Shown here one piece after another: positions 44,541 through 54,530 of a stretch of 64,000 bases of DNA; the stretch's first letter is position 1, and each line of letters begins with the position of its first letter. Source of the stretch: Nitrosomonadales bacterium (lineage in GTDB: Bacteria > Pseudomonadota > Gammaproteobacteria > Burkholderiales > Gallionellaceae); NCBI GenBank assembly GCA_016218415.1, contig JACRED010000035.1, forward strand, positions 24,365 to 88,364, in the 5' to 3' direction. Under the pieces are notes generated by a model. That model saw only the letters and a program-made list of their open reading frames with translations. It ran no database searches and was not told the origin of the DNA. The position numbers were made by a program, and so were the translations under genes.

Positions 44541-45965
44541 TTACCGAAATTCTCGGCGAACAGTCAGTGATACTGCCATCCGGTCATAGCCGTAAATGGT
44601 GATATTGGAGTCGTTCCTGACATAGGTGAGCTGCGGGCGCAGCGTCCACAGCGTGTCCCAATGCCATTCCGCGCCCAGCCTCAGGTCATACAGGCGATCA
44701 TGGCGCTGACGCAAAAAGTAGTAGTTGGCCTTGCTGTAATCGCCGGTTTGCAACCCCGCGCTGGCGAACAGCGTCGTTCTCTCACCGAGGGCCGTCTGGC
44801 TGCCTACGCGAAATCCGCTGTAGCGTTTCCCGCCATCGTTGCGTCCGCCGCCCGGGCTGGCCACAGTGATGATAGGCGAAACATCCTTCTCGGTACCGTA
44901 ATGCACGCTGGCGGATAGGGATGACTGTCCATCAGTCAATGCATGCAGCCAGCCCAACCCAATGGCCAGTTGATCGATATCATTCGGTTGCATCACCGCG
45001 TCTGCAAAGCGATATTGCACGGATTGTGCAAATATGTTCATCTGGTTGGCGGGACTGAACACATGGCGTAACTCGCCTTTCATTCCGCTGGCATCGCTAT
45101 TGCGTGAGCCATCCAGATCGGATTGGCTGCCCAGCATACTCACGCGTATTCTGTCAGCCCTGGATGCAAACATGACGCCCGCACGCGCATCCAGCACAAG
45201 CGTATCAAATTGATTGTGGGTGTTGTTGCTGCGTTGCCTTGCATCGATGCCCGTGTAGATGCCCCAGTTTCCATTCAGGCGAAAGTCGATTTCACCGCCC
45301 GCCGCCACTGTATAAAAACTATCAGGCACTTTTACGTTGCTTGGGTCCAGCGTGGCCGTGCTTGCAAACTGATCAACGAATATCTGTTGCTGGCCGGTAG
45401 AGCTGTTGATGTTGCTGTCATGGCCGATGGAACCTTCGATGTAGCCCGCGAGGCGCATTCGTTTGCCTTCTCGTTGTGCGTCGATCGCGTCAAGATATTG
45501 CTGAATATTTGCGCGTGCAGCTTTTGAGGGATTTTGTCCCAGGGCGACCGAAAATTCTGTTCTGGCGCGCGGCAGGTCGCCCAGTTGATACAGGGCGCGC
45601 GCCATGTCCAGTCGTGCGGCGAATAAATCTGGATTCACAGCCAGCACACGCTCGAAAGCAAACGTCGCTTTGTCTGGTTTGCCGCTGTCCAGCGCAGCGA
45701 TCCCGATCAAATAATCGAAGCGCACTTCGCCTGCATGTTCGAATTCGAGCGGTTCCAGCAAAGCATAGGCATCGGCAGGCCTGCCGTTTTTGATCCATGC
45801 CTCTGCATCGTTTAGTAATTTCTCGTAGTCAGCATTGGTCATCGGCTTCTGGACTGTTTGCCCGGCACGCTGACGTTCATTCTGCTCAGCAGCTTGCGCA
45901 CAGGCTCCGTTTGTTGCCGTTAGTGCGAACACGAGCAGGCAGATTGCTGGTTTTGCTAGTTTCAT
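44541..45965 (-). CDS. TPR protein with C-terminal outer-membrane beta-barrel
   Basis: The 474-residue protein has a signal peptide (MKLAKPAICLLVFALTATNGACA). TPR units follow (YEKLLNDAEAWIKNGRPADAY, then KATFAFERVLAVNPDLFAARLDMARALYQLGD near residues 45-150). From about 185 on there is an alternating-residue barrel region of the SLAM/DUF560 type (YIEGSIGHDSNIN), ending YDRMAVSLTVRREFR. A longer frame to 46184 is antisense-like extension across the upstream gene; the signal peptide fixes 45965. Barrel proteins of this type help move or display surface proteins; the adjacent lipoprotein is a possible client. Confidence 0.85.
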   Translation of the reverse strand: MKLAKPAICLLVFALTATNGACAQAAEQNERQRAGQTVQKPMTNADYEKLLNDAEAWIKNGRPADAYALLEPLEFEHAGEVRFDYLIGIAALDSGKPDKATFAFERVLAVNPDLFAARLDMARALYQLGDLPRARTEFSVALGQNPSKAARANIQQYLDAIDAQREGKRMRLAGYIEGSIGHDSNINSSTGQQQIFVDQFASTATLDPSNVKVPDSFYTVAAGGEIDFRLNGNWGIYTGIDARQRSNNTHNQFDTLVLDARAGVMFASRADRIRVSMLGSQSDLDGSRNSDASGMKGELRHVFSPANQMNIFAQSVQYRFADAVMQPNDIDQLAIGLGWLHALTDGQSSLSASVHYGTEKDVSPIITVASPGGGRNDGGKRYSGFRVGSQTALGERTTLFASAGLQTGDYSKANYYFLRQRHDRLYDLRLGAEWHWDTLWTLRPQLTYVRNDSNITIYGYDRMAVSLTVRREFR

Positions 45966-45984
45966 CAGATTTTTCGTGCCGATA

Positions 45985-47631
45985 CTAGTGCGTGTGGGAT
46001 GCATCGTGATGGCACTTGGGGCCGTCATCGTGGTCAGCGTGACTATCTTCCTCATGTGTATCGCTGCTGTGCTTTGATGAGTGGTCGTTATGGTTCTCCG
46101 CATCGTTGTGCGACTCTGTCTCAGACGTTTCATGATCGTCTGCACAGGCTGCCGGAGCGGGTCCGGACGAGGGTGCCGGTGCATTGACTGGCGGGGGCGC
46201 CGGTGCGGGAGCGGGCGCAGGAGTTGGGGCGGGGGTTACCGCGACCGGTACGGGCAGGGTGAGTGTCGCTCCTACAGGATAGGCATAGGAAACCGCATTT
46301 GATGCGACGCCGTAGTCATAGACAAATGCGCTGTAGGGTGCAGAGCCCAGCAACGTATGCACTCCGGCGGTGACCGGGATGGTGCCTGCGGAATAGGTGC
46401 CGGCGCCGCCTATCGGGGTGAAGAGCGCGGGGTTGACCGCTACATTGTCCAGTTTCATGTTGGCAAGGGTGGCTGTTTCGGTGACTACATTCAAAAATGC
46501 CCCGGGTGTCCCTGCAAGCCCATACACACCGAAAGTGGAATCGGTCACGCCCTTTTCGGCCTGTGTGACGGCGGTGGGTGTGACCAGAACCATGCTGGGA
46601 TCGCCTTTGGCCGAAACATCATCCGCATAGCCGTGCATGAATTGGGCTACCAGTACCGGATTGTTGGACACGAACTCTCCGGCTCCGGTCATGATGACAT
46701 CGGCGAACTGACCGGCGTTCAATGTTGCGGCAACCAAGCCGGCGGGCATGGTGGTAATGGTAGTGCCGTTTTGAGATGCCAGGACTCGCACCGTATAGCG
46801 GTCGCGGCCGCTGAACGGCAGGGTGTGATAGGTCTTGCCCCAGACCGATGCGTCGGGGAGCTGCTCGACGATATAGTCGCAATAGCCAACCCCTGATGCG
46901 GGAACTTCTGCGCAGCGGTGTCCGCCGAAAGCCGCGATGGGTTTGTCGGATGTCACAAGCGTGCCGGTCATGTCGGCATTGGCCGGATTCGAAAGCTGGT
47001 AGGTTTCACCAATATTCAGCAAAACCGTAAATGCGGTTCCAGCCGGCCTGGTTGAGCCCGCAGCGGTCGGCGTGATGGTGACCGTGGTGCTGTTCTGGGT
47101 GGCGACCACGGCGAATTCCGAGCCGCTGTACCGGGCGCTGGCGAAAGACATCACATAGTAATTTGTTCCGAGAGCGGCTGTTGGCAAGGCCAGATAGCCT
47201 TCTGCTGACGTGGGATTCTCCGAAATCACATGTACCGAGACCGGAGCAAGCGCGGTGACGTGTATCCCTTTTGTTTCAACTGTTTCGTTGCTTGTCAGCA
47301 CAACAGCCGGATCCAGTGTGACTATGGTTTCACCGCCGGCAGCTACGGAAAAAGGAGTGATCACGCCGTTAAAGGACACTACACCCGTAGTTGCGACTGC
47401 TGCGGCTATGACCAGCCTGTTGGTGACGGGCGTGTTGTTGCACATGGCGGCGTTACTGACGCAAAGATGGTCGGGAAGCGTCAGAAAGAAATCCGTTCCT
47501 GTCGAAGTGACTACCGCCGGGGGGAGCTGGGTGGATGCCGAGGAATTGACTCCGCCACCGCCACATCCAGTCAGCAACAGAATTGTCAGCAGCAGTCCAC
47601 TCTGAACAAGCTTCGTACTTTCTGAACGCAT
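45985..47631 (-). CDS. IgGFc-binding-like surface lipoprotein with His-rich tail
   Basis: The 548-residue protein has a lipoprotein signal (LLLTILLLTGC, Cys23). A domain resembling the IgGFc-binding N-terminal domain follows: TDFFLTLPDH near 47, VISENPTSAEGYLALPT near 135 and a repeated NGTTITTMPAG style, with GGHRCAEVPASGVGYCDYIVEQLP near 238. A Pro/Ala spacer (470-495) leads to a His/Asp/Glu-rich C-terminus (HETSETESHNDAENHNDHSS and beyond). AGGAG is six bases before the ATG. It is the first gene under the c-di-GMP riboswitch, pointing to adhesion or biofilm roles; binding to IgG is not implied. Confidence 0.85.
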   Translation of the reverse strand: MRSESTKLVQSGLLLTILLLTGCGGGGVNSSASTQLPPAVVTSTGTDFFLTLPDHLCVSNAAMCNNTPVTNRLVIAAAVATTGVVSFNGVITPFSVAAGGETIVTLDPAVVLTSNETVETKGIHVTALAPVSVHVISENPTSAEGYLALPTAALGTNYYVMSFASARYSGSEFAVVATQNSTTVTITPTAAGSTRPAGTAFTVLLNIGETYQLSNPANADMTGTLVTSDKPIAAFGGHRCAEVPASGVGYCDYIVEQLPDASVWGKTYHTLPFSGRDRYTVRVLASQNGTTITTMPAGLVAATLNAGQFADVIMTGAGEFVSNNPVLVAQFMHGYADDVSAKGDPSMVLVTPTAVTQAEKGVTDSTFGVYGLAGTPGAFLNVVTETATLANMKLDNVAVNPALFTPIGGAGTYSAGTIPVTAGVHTLLGSAPYSAFVYDYGVASNAVSYAYPVGATLTLPVPVAVTPAPTPAPAPAPAPPPVNAPAPSSGPAPAACADDHETSETESHNDAENHNDHSSKHSSDTHEEDSHADHDDGPKCHHDASHTH

Positions 47632-47695
47632 TGAAACACTCCTGAATACAGAATTTAATGTGTGCCAAGAGTGATGGATTCAGACTGAATAGAGA

Positions 47696-47712
47696 TACGG
47701 TTGAACACCGTA
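47696..47712 (-). promoter_or_regulatory. Hairpin after the riboswitch aptamer
   Basis: TACGGT-GTTCA-ACCGTA (minus strand) forms a 6-bp stem directly after the aptamer and 65 bases before the start codon. The following bases (TCTCTATTC) are only mildly U-rich, so it could be a weak terminator or part of an antitermination switch. Confidence 0.5.
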
Positions 47713-47790
47713 CCGCAGTCCCGCTACCATAGATTCCCTTAGGCCGGTGACTTTGCGTCCTTACCTTTCGATAAGTTTGCCAAGTGAGCG
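47708..47790 (-). ncRNA. Class I cyclic-di-GMP riboswitch (GEMM-I)
   Basis: Read on the minus strand, the leader holds the GEMM-I hallmarks in order: GGCAAAC (near 47775-47781); a 6-bp stem CTTATC/GGTAAG capped by a GAAA tetraloop; GGACGCAAAGTCACCGG; and CCTAAG (47738-47743) with TATGG (47727-47731), which is the 11-nt GAAA receptor. GGTAGCGGGACT follows. It lies in the 302-base gap between the lipoprotein gene and radC and must control the 47631-43695 operon. The rest of the gap (47791-47933) should hold the promoter, but I see no clear -35/-10 pair. Confidence 0.93.
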
Positions 47791-47933
47791 CAGAATAGTG
47801 GATGACCCAAACTACGGTCAATTCGTGACCGACAAGTGGTTGAAAATCCGGACAAGTGGCTGTTGGGTTTTCGTCAGATCATTGAATCAAGCCATTTCGG
47901 GCGTGATGGTCCAGGCGAAATATCGTCACCCGG

Positions 47934-48608
47934 CTAAATTAAGCCCTTCTCCGCGAACGACAGCGTGTGTCCCGCCGCGACGACGAAATGATCCAGCACA
48001 CGCACGTCTACCAGCGACAATGCCTGCTTCAGCGCATCGGTGAGCATCCGGTCCGATTGACTGGGTTCGGCAACCCCGGAAGGATGGTTGTGTGCCAGGA
48101 TCACTGCGGCGGCGTTGTGTGCCAGTGCGCGCTTCACCACTTCGCGCGGATATACGCTGGTCTGGCCGAGTGTGCCGTGGAACAACTCTTCCGACGCGAT
48201 CACGCGGTGCTGGGTGTCCAGAAAGAGGACCAGGAAAACCTCCTGTTGTCGCCCGCCGAGCAACAGCTGCAAATAGTCGCGCACTGCGCGAGGCGTATTC
48301 AGCGCGTCACCGCGCTGCATTTCTTCTTTCAGCGCGCGCCGCGACATCTCCAGCACCGCCTGTAACTGCACAAACTTCGCCTGCCCCATGCCCTTGGTTG
48401 CGCAGAAATCGGCCTCGCTGGCAGCGACCAATTGAGTGAGGTTGCCGAAACGGGTCAGCAGTTCGCGCGCCAGATCCACTGCGCTCTTGCCGGTTACGCC
48501 GGTGCGCAGAAAGATCGCGAGCAGTTCCGCATCGGAAAGAGAGGCTGTGCCGCGCTGGAGCAGTTTCTCGCGCGGTCGTTCGCCTTCGGGCCAGTCTGTA
48601 ATCGCCAC
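47934..48608 (-). CDS. radC: RadC family JAB1/MPN protein
   Basis: The 224-residue protein has the opening [19 protein letters not shown], a helix-hairpin-helix region ([16 protein letters not shown]) and the JAMM metal site (HNHPSG near residue 173, with following SQSD). RadC-like proteins are of uncertain function, with a link to recombination or plasmid biology. The frame extends to 48650, overlapping the divergent coaBC start; GTG 48608 gives the usual family start and length. Confidence 0.9.
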   Translation of the reverse strand: MAITDWPEGERPREKLLQRGTASLSDAELLAIFLRTGVTGKSAVDLARELLTRFGNLTQLVAASEADFCATKGMGQAKFVQLQAVLEMSRRALKEEMQRGDALNTPRAVRDYLQLLLGGRQQEVFLVLFLDTQHRVIASEELFHGTLGQTSVYPREVVKRALAHNAAAVILAHNHPSGVAEPSQSDRMLTDALKQALSLVDVRVLDHFVVAAGHTLSFAEKGLI

Positions 48609-48641
48609 CGCAACCACTTTCTTGTTAAGATGCGCGGCATT

Positions 48642-49916
48642 ATGGAACAAACCCAGACAAAGCGCATCGTGCTCGGTATCACCGGTGGCATCGCCGCCTA
48701 TAAGGCGGCGGAGCTGGCGCGCCTGCTGGTGAAGCAGGGTATTTCAGTGCAGGTGGCGATGACCGAGGCGGCTTGCCATTTCATCACGCCTGCGACGATG
48801 CAGGCGCTCACTGGCCGTCCGGTGCTGGTGGACCAGTGGGACGCGGCGGATAACGGCATGGCGCATATAGCCGCCAGTCGCGTCGCCGAGGCTATCGTGA
48901 TCGCTCCGGCCACGGCGGATTTCATCGCCAAGTTGGCGCATGGTCTGGCAGACGACCTGCTGTCCACAATGTGCCTCGCACGCGATTGCCCGTTGCTGGT
49001 GGCACCGGCGATGAATAAACAGATGTGGGCGAATGCTGCCACGCAGCGCAATGTCAGGCAACTGATCGCCGATGGCGTGCAGGTGCTGGGGCCGGATAGC
49101 GGTGTGCAGGCCTGCGGTGAAGAGGGCATGGGCCGGATGCTGGAGGCGGAACAACTGGTCAAGGACATCATGGACTTTCTGCGGAACGGAAAATCAGCTG
49201 GCACGGTTTCCCCGATACCGGATATTTCTGTTCGGGCCCATGAGAAGGAGCCGTCCCAACCGCAGACCAGAAAACTGTCCGGCAAGAAAATCCTGATAAC
49301 CGCAGGGCCGACTTATGAGGCGATAGACACGGTGCGCGGCATCACCAACCGCAGCTCGGGCAAGATGGGTTATGCCATCGCACAGGCTGCGCTGGAAATG
49401 GGGGCGCAAGTCACGTTGATATCCGGCCCCACTGCGATCACTAAACCCCAGGGGGCGCAAGCTGTGGATGTGCAAAGCGCAGCACAGATGTTCGATGCCG
49501 TGAAACAGCATTTGGCCGGTTGCGACATTTTCATCAGTGTGGCGGCGGTGGCGGATTATCGCGTCGCGCATCCCAGTGCACAGAAGATCAAGAAGGGTTC
49601 GGGTAATCTCACGCTGGAACTTGAGCCCAACCCGGATATCCTGGCGTATGTTGCAAACTTGCCGAATCCGCCGTTCTGTGTGGGTTTCGCCGCCGAGAGC
49701 GAGAATCTCGCCGAATATGCCGAGCAGAAGCGCCGAGCGAAAAAATTGCCGTTGCTGGTCGGCAACCTGGTGCAGCAGGCTATCGGCAGCGACGACAACG
49801 AACTGGTGTTATTTGATGACAGCGGCAGACAGACTCTTCCGCGCGCCGACAAACTCACGCTGGCAAGACTATTGATGCAGCGTATCGCACAACGCAAGAA
49901 AGGAGCGCTTCAATGA
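48642..49916 (+). CDS. coaBC: Phosphopantothenoylcysteine synthetase/decarboxylase
   Basis: The bifunctional CoaBC makes 4'-phosphopantetheine in coenzyme A synthesis. The 424-residue protein has an N-terminal flavin decarboxylase domain ([18 protein letters not shown] near 12-29, and [10 protein letters not shown] near 121-130). The C-terminal CTP-dependent synthetase domain has [28 protein letters not shown] near 215 and VAAVADYRV near 300. ATG 48642 or 48630 are both possible. It overlaps dut by four bases. Confidence 0.96.
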   Translation: MEQTQTKRIVLGITGGIAAYKAAELARLLVKQGISVQVAMTEAACHFITPATMQALTGRPVLVDQWDAADNGMAHIAASRVAEAIVIAPATADFIAKLAHGLADDLLSTMCLARDCPLLVAPAMNKQMWANAATQRNVRQLIADGVQVLGPDSGVQACGEEGMGRMLEAEQLVKDIMDFLRNGKSAGTVSPIPDISVRAHEKEPSQPQTRKLSGKKILITAGPTYEAIDTVRGITNRSSGKMGYAIAQAALEMGAQVTLISGPTAITKPQGAQAVDVQSAAQMFDAVKQHLAGCDIFISVAAVADYRVAHPSAQKIKKGSGNLTLELEPNPDILAYVANLPNPPFCVGFAAESENLAEYAEQKRRAKKLPLLVGNLVQQAIGSDDNELVLFDDSGRQTLPRADKLTLARLLMQRIAQRKKGALQ

Positions 49917-50368
49917 AACACATCCCTGTAGACGTCAAAATCCTCGACCCGCGCCTGCATGAAAACATGCCGGGTTATGCGACCGCCGGCTCGGCCGGAA
50001 TCGATTTGCGCGCCTGCATCGAGCACAATATGGTGATCCAGCCCAAACAGTGCGAACTCATCCCGAGCGGGATCGCCCTCCATCTGGGCAATCCGGGTTA
50101 TGCCGCAATGATTTTGCCGCGCTCAGGACTCGGGCACAAGCACGGCGTCGTGCTGGGCAACCTGGTCGGATTGATCGATTCGGATTATCAGGGGCAGATA
50201 TTCGTTTCGCTGTGGAACCGCAGCCAGATTCCCTTTACGCTGATGCCGATGGAACGCATGGCGCAGCTGGTGATCGTGCCGGTGATGCAGGCAAAGTTCA
50301 ATATCGTGGAAGAGTTTCCGCTCAGCGAGCGCGGTAGCGGCGGGTTTGGCAGTACCGGCAAACACTGA
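49913..50368 (+). CDS. dut: dUTP diphosphatase
   Basis: The 151-residue trimeric dUTPase shows the five family motifs: SAGIDLRA near residue 24, [10 protein letters not shown] near 65, [13 protein letters not shown] near 81, a motif IV region, and [10 protein letters not shown] at the C-terminus. The coaBC-dut pairing is common in Proteobacteria. Ribosome site AAGGAG lies at 49900-49905. Confidence 0.97.
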   Translation: MKHIPVDVKILDPRLHENMPGYATAGSAGIDLRACIEHNMVIQPKQCELIPSGIALHLGNPGYAAMILPRSGLGHKHGVVLGNLVGLIDSDYQGQIFVSLWNRSQIPFTLMPMERMAQLVIVPVMQAKFNIVEEFPLSERGSGGFGSTGKH

Positions 50369-50374
50369 GCGACT

Positions 50375-50971
50375 TTAGCCGCGCGCGATCACAGCCTCGA
50401 TTTCGGCGAAAGTGTGAGCCAGTTCGAAACTTTGAACCTGGGCGCCCAGCTGACGGGCGATTTGGGTGATGGAGAATAATCCGCACACGGATTGTTTGCC
50501 ATCCGCGCTTTCCGCCACGACCAATGCGTGCTGTCTGTGGGATTTCTTCAGGCTGGCGACGATTTGACCGACGAGCGCATTCTTCACATCTTCAATTTTC
50601 AGCACTTCCAGTTCACGCTGGGTGGTCATGATGTCACGCACCATAATGTCGGCATGGGTTCCGCCCATGTTTTGCAGGAAATGCATCGGTTTTTCTCCCA
50701 ACACATCGCTTGCCGTCAGCAGTCCTGCCACTTGATCATTGTCATCCAGCACCAGCAAAGTGCGCACGCCATAGCGGATCATTTTGGCGTTGGCCTTGTC
50801 CATCGAAGTTTTGGCGCGCACACTGATGACCGACACCTTGTTCAGATCAGTCATTACGCTGGTGGCAGGGTCGCTCAACTTGACCCGTTCCGGCAATGTC
50901 TGAACCGGGCGCGAGAATGTCGAGCCGGTTTTCAGTGGGATTGATTGAAGCGGGCCGTATTCTTTGATCAT
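50375..50971 (-). CDS. CBS domain protein
   Basis: The 198-residue protein carries two CBS domains: one near residues 35-95 (VMTDLNKVSVISVRAKTSMDKANAKMIRYGVRTLLVLDDND) and one near 110-175 (IMVRDIMTTQRELEVLKIEDV). It has no catalytic domain. CBS pairs bind adenine nucleotides and act as energy sensors. It converges with dut across a six-base gap; no partner enzyme is adjacent. Confidence 0.9.
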   Translation of the reverse strand: MIKEYGPLQSIPLKTGSTFSRPVQTLPERVKLSDPATSVMTDLNKVSVISVRAKTSMDKANAKMIRYGVRTLLVLDDNDQVAGLLTASDVLGEKPMHFLQNMGGTHADIMVRDIMTTQRELEVLKIEDVKNALVGQIVASLKKSHRQHALVVAESADGKQSVCGLFSITQIARQLGAQVQSFELAHTFAEIEAVIARG

Positions 50972-50999
50972 GGATATCTCCTGGGATGGCTGATTTAAA

Positions 51000-51512
51000 T
51001 CACCTGTAAGCGTGCTGCAGGTGTGAGGCGCTATATTTGGACACGGGCAAGTAACTTGCCAATTCGTTAAGCGCCATCGTGTATACCTCGCGCTTGAATT
51101 CGATCACGGCGTTAATGTCCAGCCAGTAATCGTTCCAGCGCCAGGCATCGAATTCTGGATGCGAACTGGCGCGCAGGCAGACATCACAATCACGACCGAC
51201 CAGGCGCAACAAAAACCATATCTGCTTCTGTCCGCGATAACTGCCGCGCGATTCGCGCTTGCTCCAGCTTTGCGGAACCTCGTAGCGCATCCATTCACGG
51301 GTGCGCCCGAGTATTCGCACATGTTCCGGCATCAAGCCAACTTCTTCGTGCAACTCACGGTACATCGCCTGTTCCGGGGTTTCGCCGTGCTGTATGCCGC
51401 CTTGCGGAAATTGCCAGGCATGTTGCCGCACCCGCTTGCCCCAGAACACCTGATTCCTGTCATTCGTGATGATAATGCCGACATTCGGGCGGTAGCCGTC
51501 TCGGTCGATCAT
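51000..51512 (-). CDS. rppH: RNA pyrophosphohydrolase RppH
   Basis: RppH removes pyrophosphate from mRNA 5' ends and so starts decay. The 170-residue protein opens [27 protein letters not shown] and has the Nudix box [23 protein letters not shown] near residues 38-60. It is divergent from proS, a common betaproteobacterial arrangement. Confidence 0.96.
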   Translation of the reverse strand: MIDRDGYRPNVGIIITNDRNQVFWGKRVRQHAWQFPQGGIQHGETPEQAMYRELHEEVGLMPEHVRILGRTREWMRYEVPQSWSKRESRGSYRGQKQIWFLLRLVGRDCDVCLRASSHPEFDAWRWNDYWLDINAVIEFKREVYTMALNELASYLPVSKYSASHLQHAYR

Positions 51513-51656
51513 TTGTCACTCTACTCGTTAATTTCAATGTTTTGATTCTTTCACATTTCCACAACGTTGGAAAGCGTATCGTGTCCCGGCATACCGGACT
51601 GGCTGCATTCACTGTAAAATCACAAGCTCAATTTTCTCAATCAGGTAGCTTTCATC

Positions 51657-53357
51657 ATGCGCGTTTCACAATTTTTTATCTCCACCCTCAAAGAGGCGCC
51701 GTCCGAGGCCGAACTGCCCAGTCACAAGTTGATGATGCGCGCGGGCTATATTAAAAAACTGGCCAGCGGGCTGTACACGTGGATGCCATTGGGTTTGCGC
51801 GTGTTGCGCAAAGTGGAAAACGTGGTACGTGAAGAAATGGATCGTAGCGGCGGCATCGAGTTGCTGATGCCCGCAGTGCAACCCGCCGAACTGTGGCAGG
51901 AGACTGGGCGCTGGGAGGTGTTCGGTCCGCAGATGCTGAAGATTAAGGACAGGCACGACAATCTTTTTTGTTTCGGCCCCACCCACGAGGAAGTGATCAC
52001 CGACATCGCGCGCCGCGAGATCCGCAGCTATCGACAGTTGCCGGTCAACTTTTACCAGATACAGACCAAATTCCGCGATGAGGTACGCCCACGTTTCGGC
52101 GTGATGCGCGCGCGCGAATTTATGATGAAAGACGCCTACTCGTTCCACGCGGACTTTGCGAGTCTGGAGCAAACCTATAGCGTTATGTACGATACCTACA
52201 GCCGCATCTTTACCCGCCTGGGCCTGCAATTCCGCGCGGTGGCGGCGGATACCGGCGCGATAGGCGGCAGCGGCTCGCACGAATTCCATGTGCTGGCGGA
52301 TGCCGGCGAAGACGCGCTGGCCTACTGCCCGGTTTCGGATTACGCGGCGAACGTGGAGCTTGCGGAGGCGGTCGCGCCAGGTGCACCTCGCGCTGCCGCG
52401 ACACAGGATATGCAGAAGGTCATTACGCCCGGCCAGAAGACCATCGAGGAGGTCGCTGCATTCTTCAACACGTCTACGCAGAATGTATTGAAGGCCATCG
52501 CGGTGGTAACCCACGAGAACGAGTTCGTGCTGCTGCTGTTGCGTGGCGATCACCAGTTGAACGAGATCAAGGCTGGCAAGGTGCTGGGCGAGTTCCGCTT
52601 CGCTAGCGATGACGAGATCCATCGCAACATGAACTGCCGTGCCGGATACATCGGCCCGGTGGGCAGCAAGGTGCGCATGCTGGCTGATCGTTCCGCCACC
52701 GCGCTGAGCGATTTCATCTGCGGCGCGAATGACGACGGCTTCCATTACACCGGGGTGAATTTCGGTCGCGACGTGCATCTGGATGAAGCCAGTGTGCATG
52801 ACCTGCGCAACGTCATCGCGGGCGACCCGTCTCCGGACCGCATGGGCACGCTGGAAATCTGCCGGGGCATCGAAGTCGGGCACATCTTCCAGTTGCGCAC
52901 CAAATATGCCGAGGCGCTGAAAGCAACATACCTGGACGCGCAGGGCAAGGCGCAGATCATCGAGATGGGTTGCTACGGCATCGGTGTGTCGCGCATCGTC
53001 GCCGCTGCAATCGAGCAGAACTTCGACGAGCGCGGCATCACGCTGCCCTCCGCGATGGCGCCGTTCCAGCTCGCCATCGTGCCGATAGGTATGGGCAAGA
53101 GCGAAGCGGTGCGCAACGCGGTCGAGCATCTCTACGCGGATTGCCGGGCGGCGGGGATAGAGGTGTTGCTGGATGATCGCGACGAGCGTCCCGGCGTGAT
53201 GTTCGCCGATATGGAACTGATCGGTATTCCGCATCGCATCGTGGTTGGCGACCGCGGTCTGAAGGAAGGCAACGTGGAGTATCAGGGGCGGCGCGATGCA
53301 GCCGCCCAAAGCATTCCCTTGCAAAACGTGCTGGAGCTCGTAGAATCAAAACTATGA
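51657..53357 (+). CDS. proS: Prolyl-tRNA synthetase
   Basis: The 566-residue class II synthetase of the bacterial (ProS type 1) form has motif 2 and 3 regions ([26 protein letters not shown] near residue 137), the YbaK-like editing domain (about 240-380) and the anticodon-binding C-terminus. It charges tRNA-Pro and edits mischarged alanine. ATGA overlap couples it to the lytic transglycosylase gene. Confidence 0.97.
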   Translation: MRVSQFFISTLKEAPSEAELPSHKLMMRAGYIKKLASGLYTWMPLGLRVLRKVENVVREEMDRSGGIELLMPAVQPAELWQETGRWEVFGPQMLKIKDRHDNLFCFGPTHEEVITDIARREIRSYRQLPVNFYQIQTKFRDEVRPRFGVMRAREFMMKDAYSFHADFASLEQTYSVMYDTYSRIFTRLGLQFRAVAADTGAIGGSGSHEFHVLADAGEDALAYCPVSDYAANVELAEAVAPGAPRAAATQDMQKVITPGQKTIEEVAAFFNTSTQNVLKAIAVVTHENEFVLLLLRGDHQLNEIKAGKVLGEFRFASDDEIHRNMNCRAGYIGPVGSKVRMLADRSATALSDFICGANDDGFHYTGVNFGRDVHLDEASVHDLRNVIAGDPSPDRMGTLEICRGIEVGHIFQLRTKYAEALKATYLDAQGKAQIIEMGCYGIGVSRIVAAAIEQNFDERGITLPSAMAPFQLAIVPIGMGKSEAVRNAVEHLYADCRAAGIEVLLDDRDERPGVMFADMELIGIPHRIVVGDRGLKEGNVEYQGRRDAAAQSIPLQNVLELVESKL

Positions 53358-54046
53358 AAAGGCCAAATACAAGGGGCAGGGAACAGGGAGCACGTGAAAA
53401 TCACCGCTCCGCTTTTTGCTTGCCCCTTGCTTCCTGTTCCTTGCTCCTCGCAGCCGGCCTGCTGTTCACATCCACAGCACATGCCGGCGCGCAGGTCTAC
53501 CAGCCCCTTTCTGCCAGTGTGCGCGCAGTGTTGCATCGCAGCGTGTCGGATCAGGCCGCACCGAAGCTTGCGTTCACCACCCAATATGAGGCCGATTTCT
53601 GGCTGAACGAGATGTCGCGCCGCATGCAAAAACGCATGCCGGATATAGAGTACCGCACGGACTTCCTTAAAACCGTCCATTACGAGGCCATGCGTGCCGG
53701 GCTTGATCCGGAGTTGGTGCTCGGTCTGATCGAAGTGGAGAGCCGCTTCAACAAGTACGCCGTGTCCAAAGTTGGTGCGCGCGGCTATATGCAGGTGATG
53801 CCTTTCTGGATCAAGGAAATCGGCACGGAAGAACACAACCTGTTTCATTTGCGCACCAACTTGCGTTACGGCTGCACCATCCTGCGCCACTATCTGGATG
53901 CCGAAAAAGGGGACTTATATCGCGCCCTGGGGCGCTATAACGGCAGTCTGGGCCAGTCAAAATATCCCAATCTGGTGCGTGCCGCATGGCGCAACAACTG
54001 GGTGTTGCCGCGCCGCGCGGCCAACAGCTACGTGTCTGTTAATTGA
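53354..54046 (+). CDS. Lytic transglycosylase (SLT domain)
   Basis: The 230-residue protein has an unusual basic N-terminus ([20 protein letters not shown]) before a hydrophobic signal ([20 protein letters not shown]), then an SLT domain with catalytic Glu in [28 protein letters not shown] near residues 128-155 and [10 protein letters not shown] near 196. It cleaves peptidoglycan. The start overlaps the proS stop by four bases. The coding region 53373-53448 forms a large hairpin repeat. Confidence 0.88.
   Translation: MKRPNTRGREQGARENHRSAFCLPLASCSLLLAAGLLFTSTAHAGAQVYQPLSASVRAVLHRSVSDQAAPKLAFTTQYEADFWLNEMSRRMQKRMPDIEYRTDFLKTVHYEAMRAGLDPELVLGLIEVESRFNKYAVSKVGARGYMQVMPFWIKEIGTEEHNLFHLRTNLRYGCTILRHYLDAEKGDLYRALGRYNGSLGQSKYPNLVRAAWRNNWVLPRRAANSYVSVN
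53373..53448 (+). repeat. Inverted repeat in the transglycosylase signal region
   Basis: The 21-base arm at 53373-53393 (GGGGCAGGGAACAGGG...) pairs with 53428-53448; all three differences are G-T pairs, so the RNA stem is continuous. It begins 19 bases after the start codon and encodes residues 7-32 of the product. Confidence 0.8.
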
Positions 54047-54530
54047 GCTGTTTGTTTTTGATGTAAGCCTCGACACTCGCGCGTGTCACTTCCCCCGCCT
54101 GATAGCTTACCTGTTCGCCGGTAGGCGCATACATATAGCTGACCGGCAGCACATCTACCGCCCCGATCTGCGCAGCAAGCTTGCGATTGCCCATCACCAC
54201 CGGGTAGGTGATTCCATGCGCCCTGGCAAAGTCGGCGACCTTGGCGCTGGAACCCGATTCCATGGCAATGCCGATCACAACCAGATCCTTGTCCTTGTGG
54301 GCGTTGTGCAGGTTTGACAGCTCGGGGATTTCATTCAGGCAGGGCGGACACCAGGTTGCCCAGAAATTCACCAGCACCCATTTTCCCCGGTAATCCGCCA
54401 GACGATGTGTCTTGCCTTGCATGTCTTCCAGCACAAAATCTTCCGCTTGCCCGAATACCGGCAGGGTCAGGAACAGCCCTGCCATGAGCAGGTGCAACAA
54501 TCTAATGGCCGTGCTTTTCTTCGGGGGCAT
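54039..54530 (-). CDS. TlpA-like thioredoxin family protein
   Basis: The protein has a signal-like segment (LLHLLMAGLFLTLPVFGQA), a TlpA/ResA-type thioredoxin domain with NFWATWCPPCLNEIPEL (CPPC active site) and the cis-proline loop DVLPVSYMYAP. It would reduce periplasmic disulfides, for example in cytochrome c maturation. Several ATGs exist: 54530, 54539 or the upstream frame to 54575. The exact start is unsure because it overlaps the yqhA-like gene. It converges with the transglycosylase gene. Confidence 0.88.
   Translation of the reverse strand: MPPKKSTAIRLLHLLMAGLFLTLPVFGQAEDFVLEDMQGKTHRLADYRGKWVLVNFWATWCPPCLNEIPELSNLHNAHKDKDLVVIGIAMESGSSAKVADFARAHGITYPVVMGNRKLAAQIGAVDVLPVSYMYAPTGEQVSYQAGEVTRASVEAYIKNKQLN

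Noticed and set aside
45966..46184. N-terminal extension of the TPR-barrel protein
   Set aside because: The added 73 residues overlap the 3' end of the lipoprotein gene, and a proper signal peptide begins at 45965.
51666..53324. 552-codon minus-strand frame opposite proS
   Set aside because: It is fully antisense to a clear prolyl-tRNA synthetase and has shadow-type composition; length alone is not evidence in GC-rich DNA.
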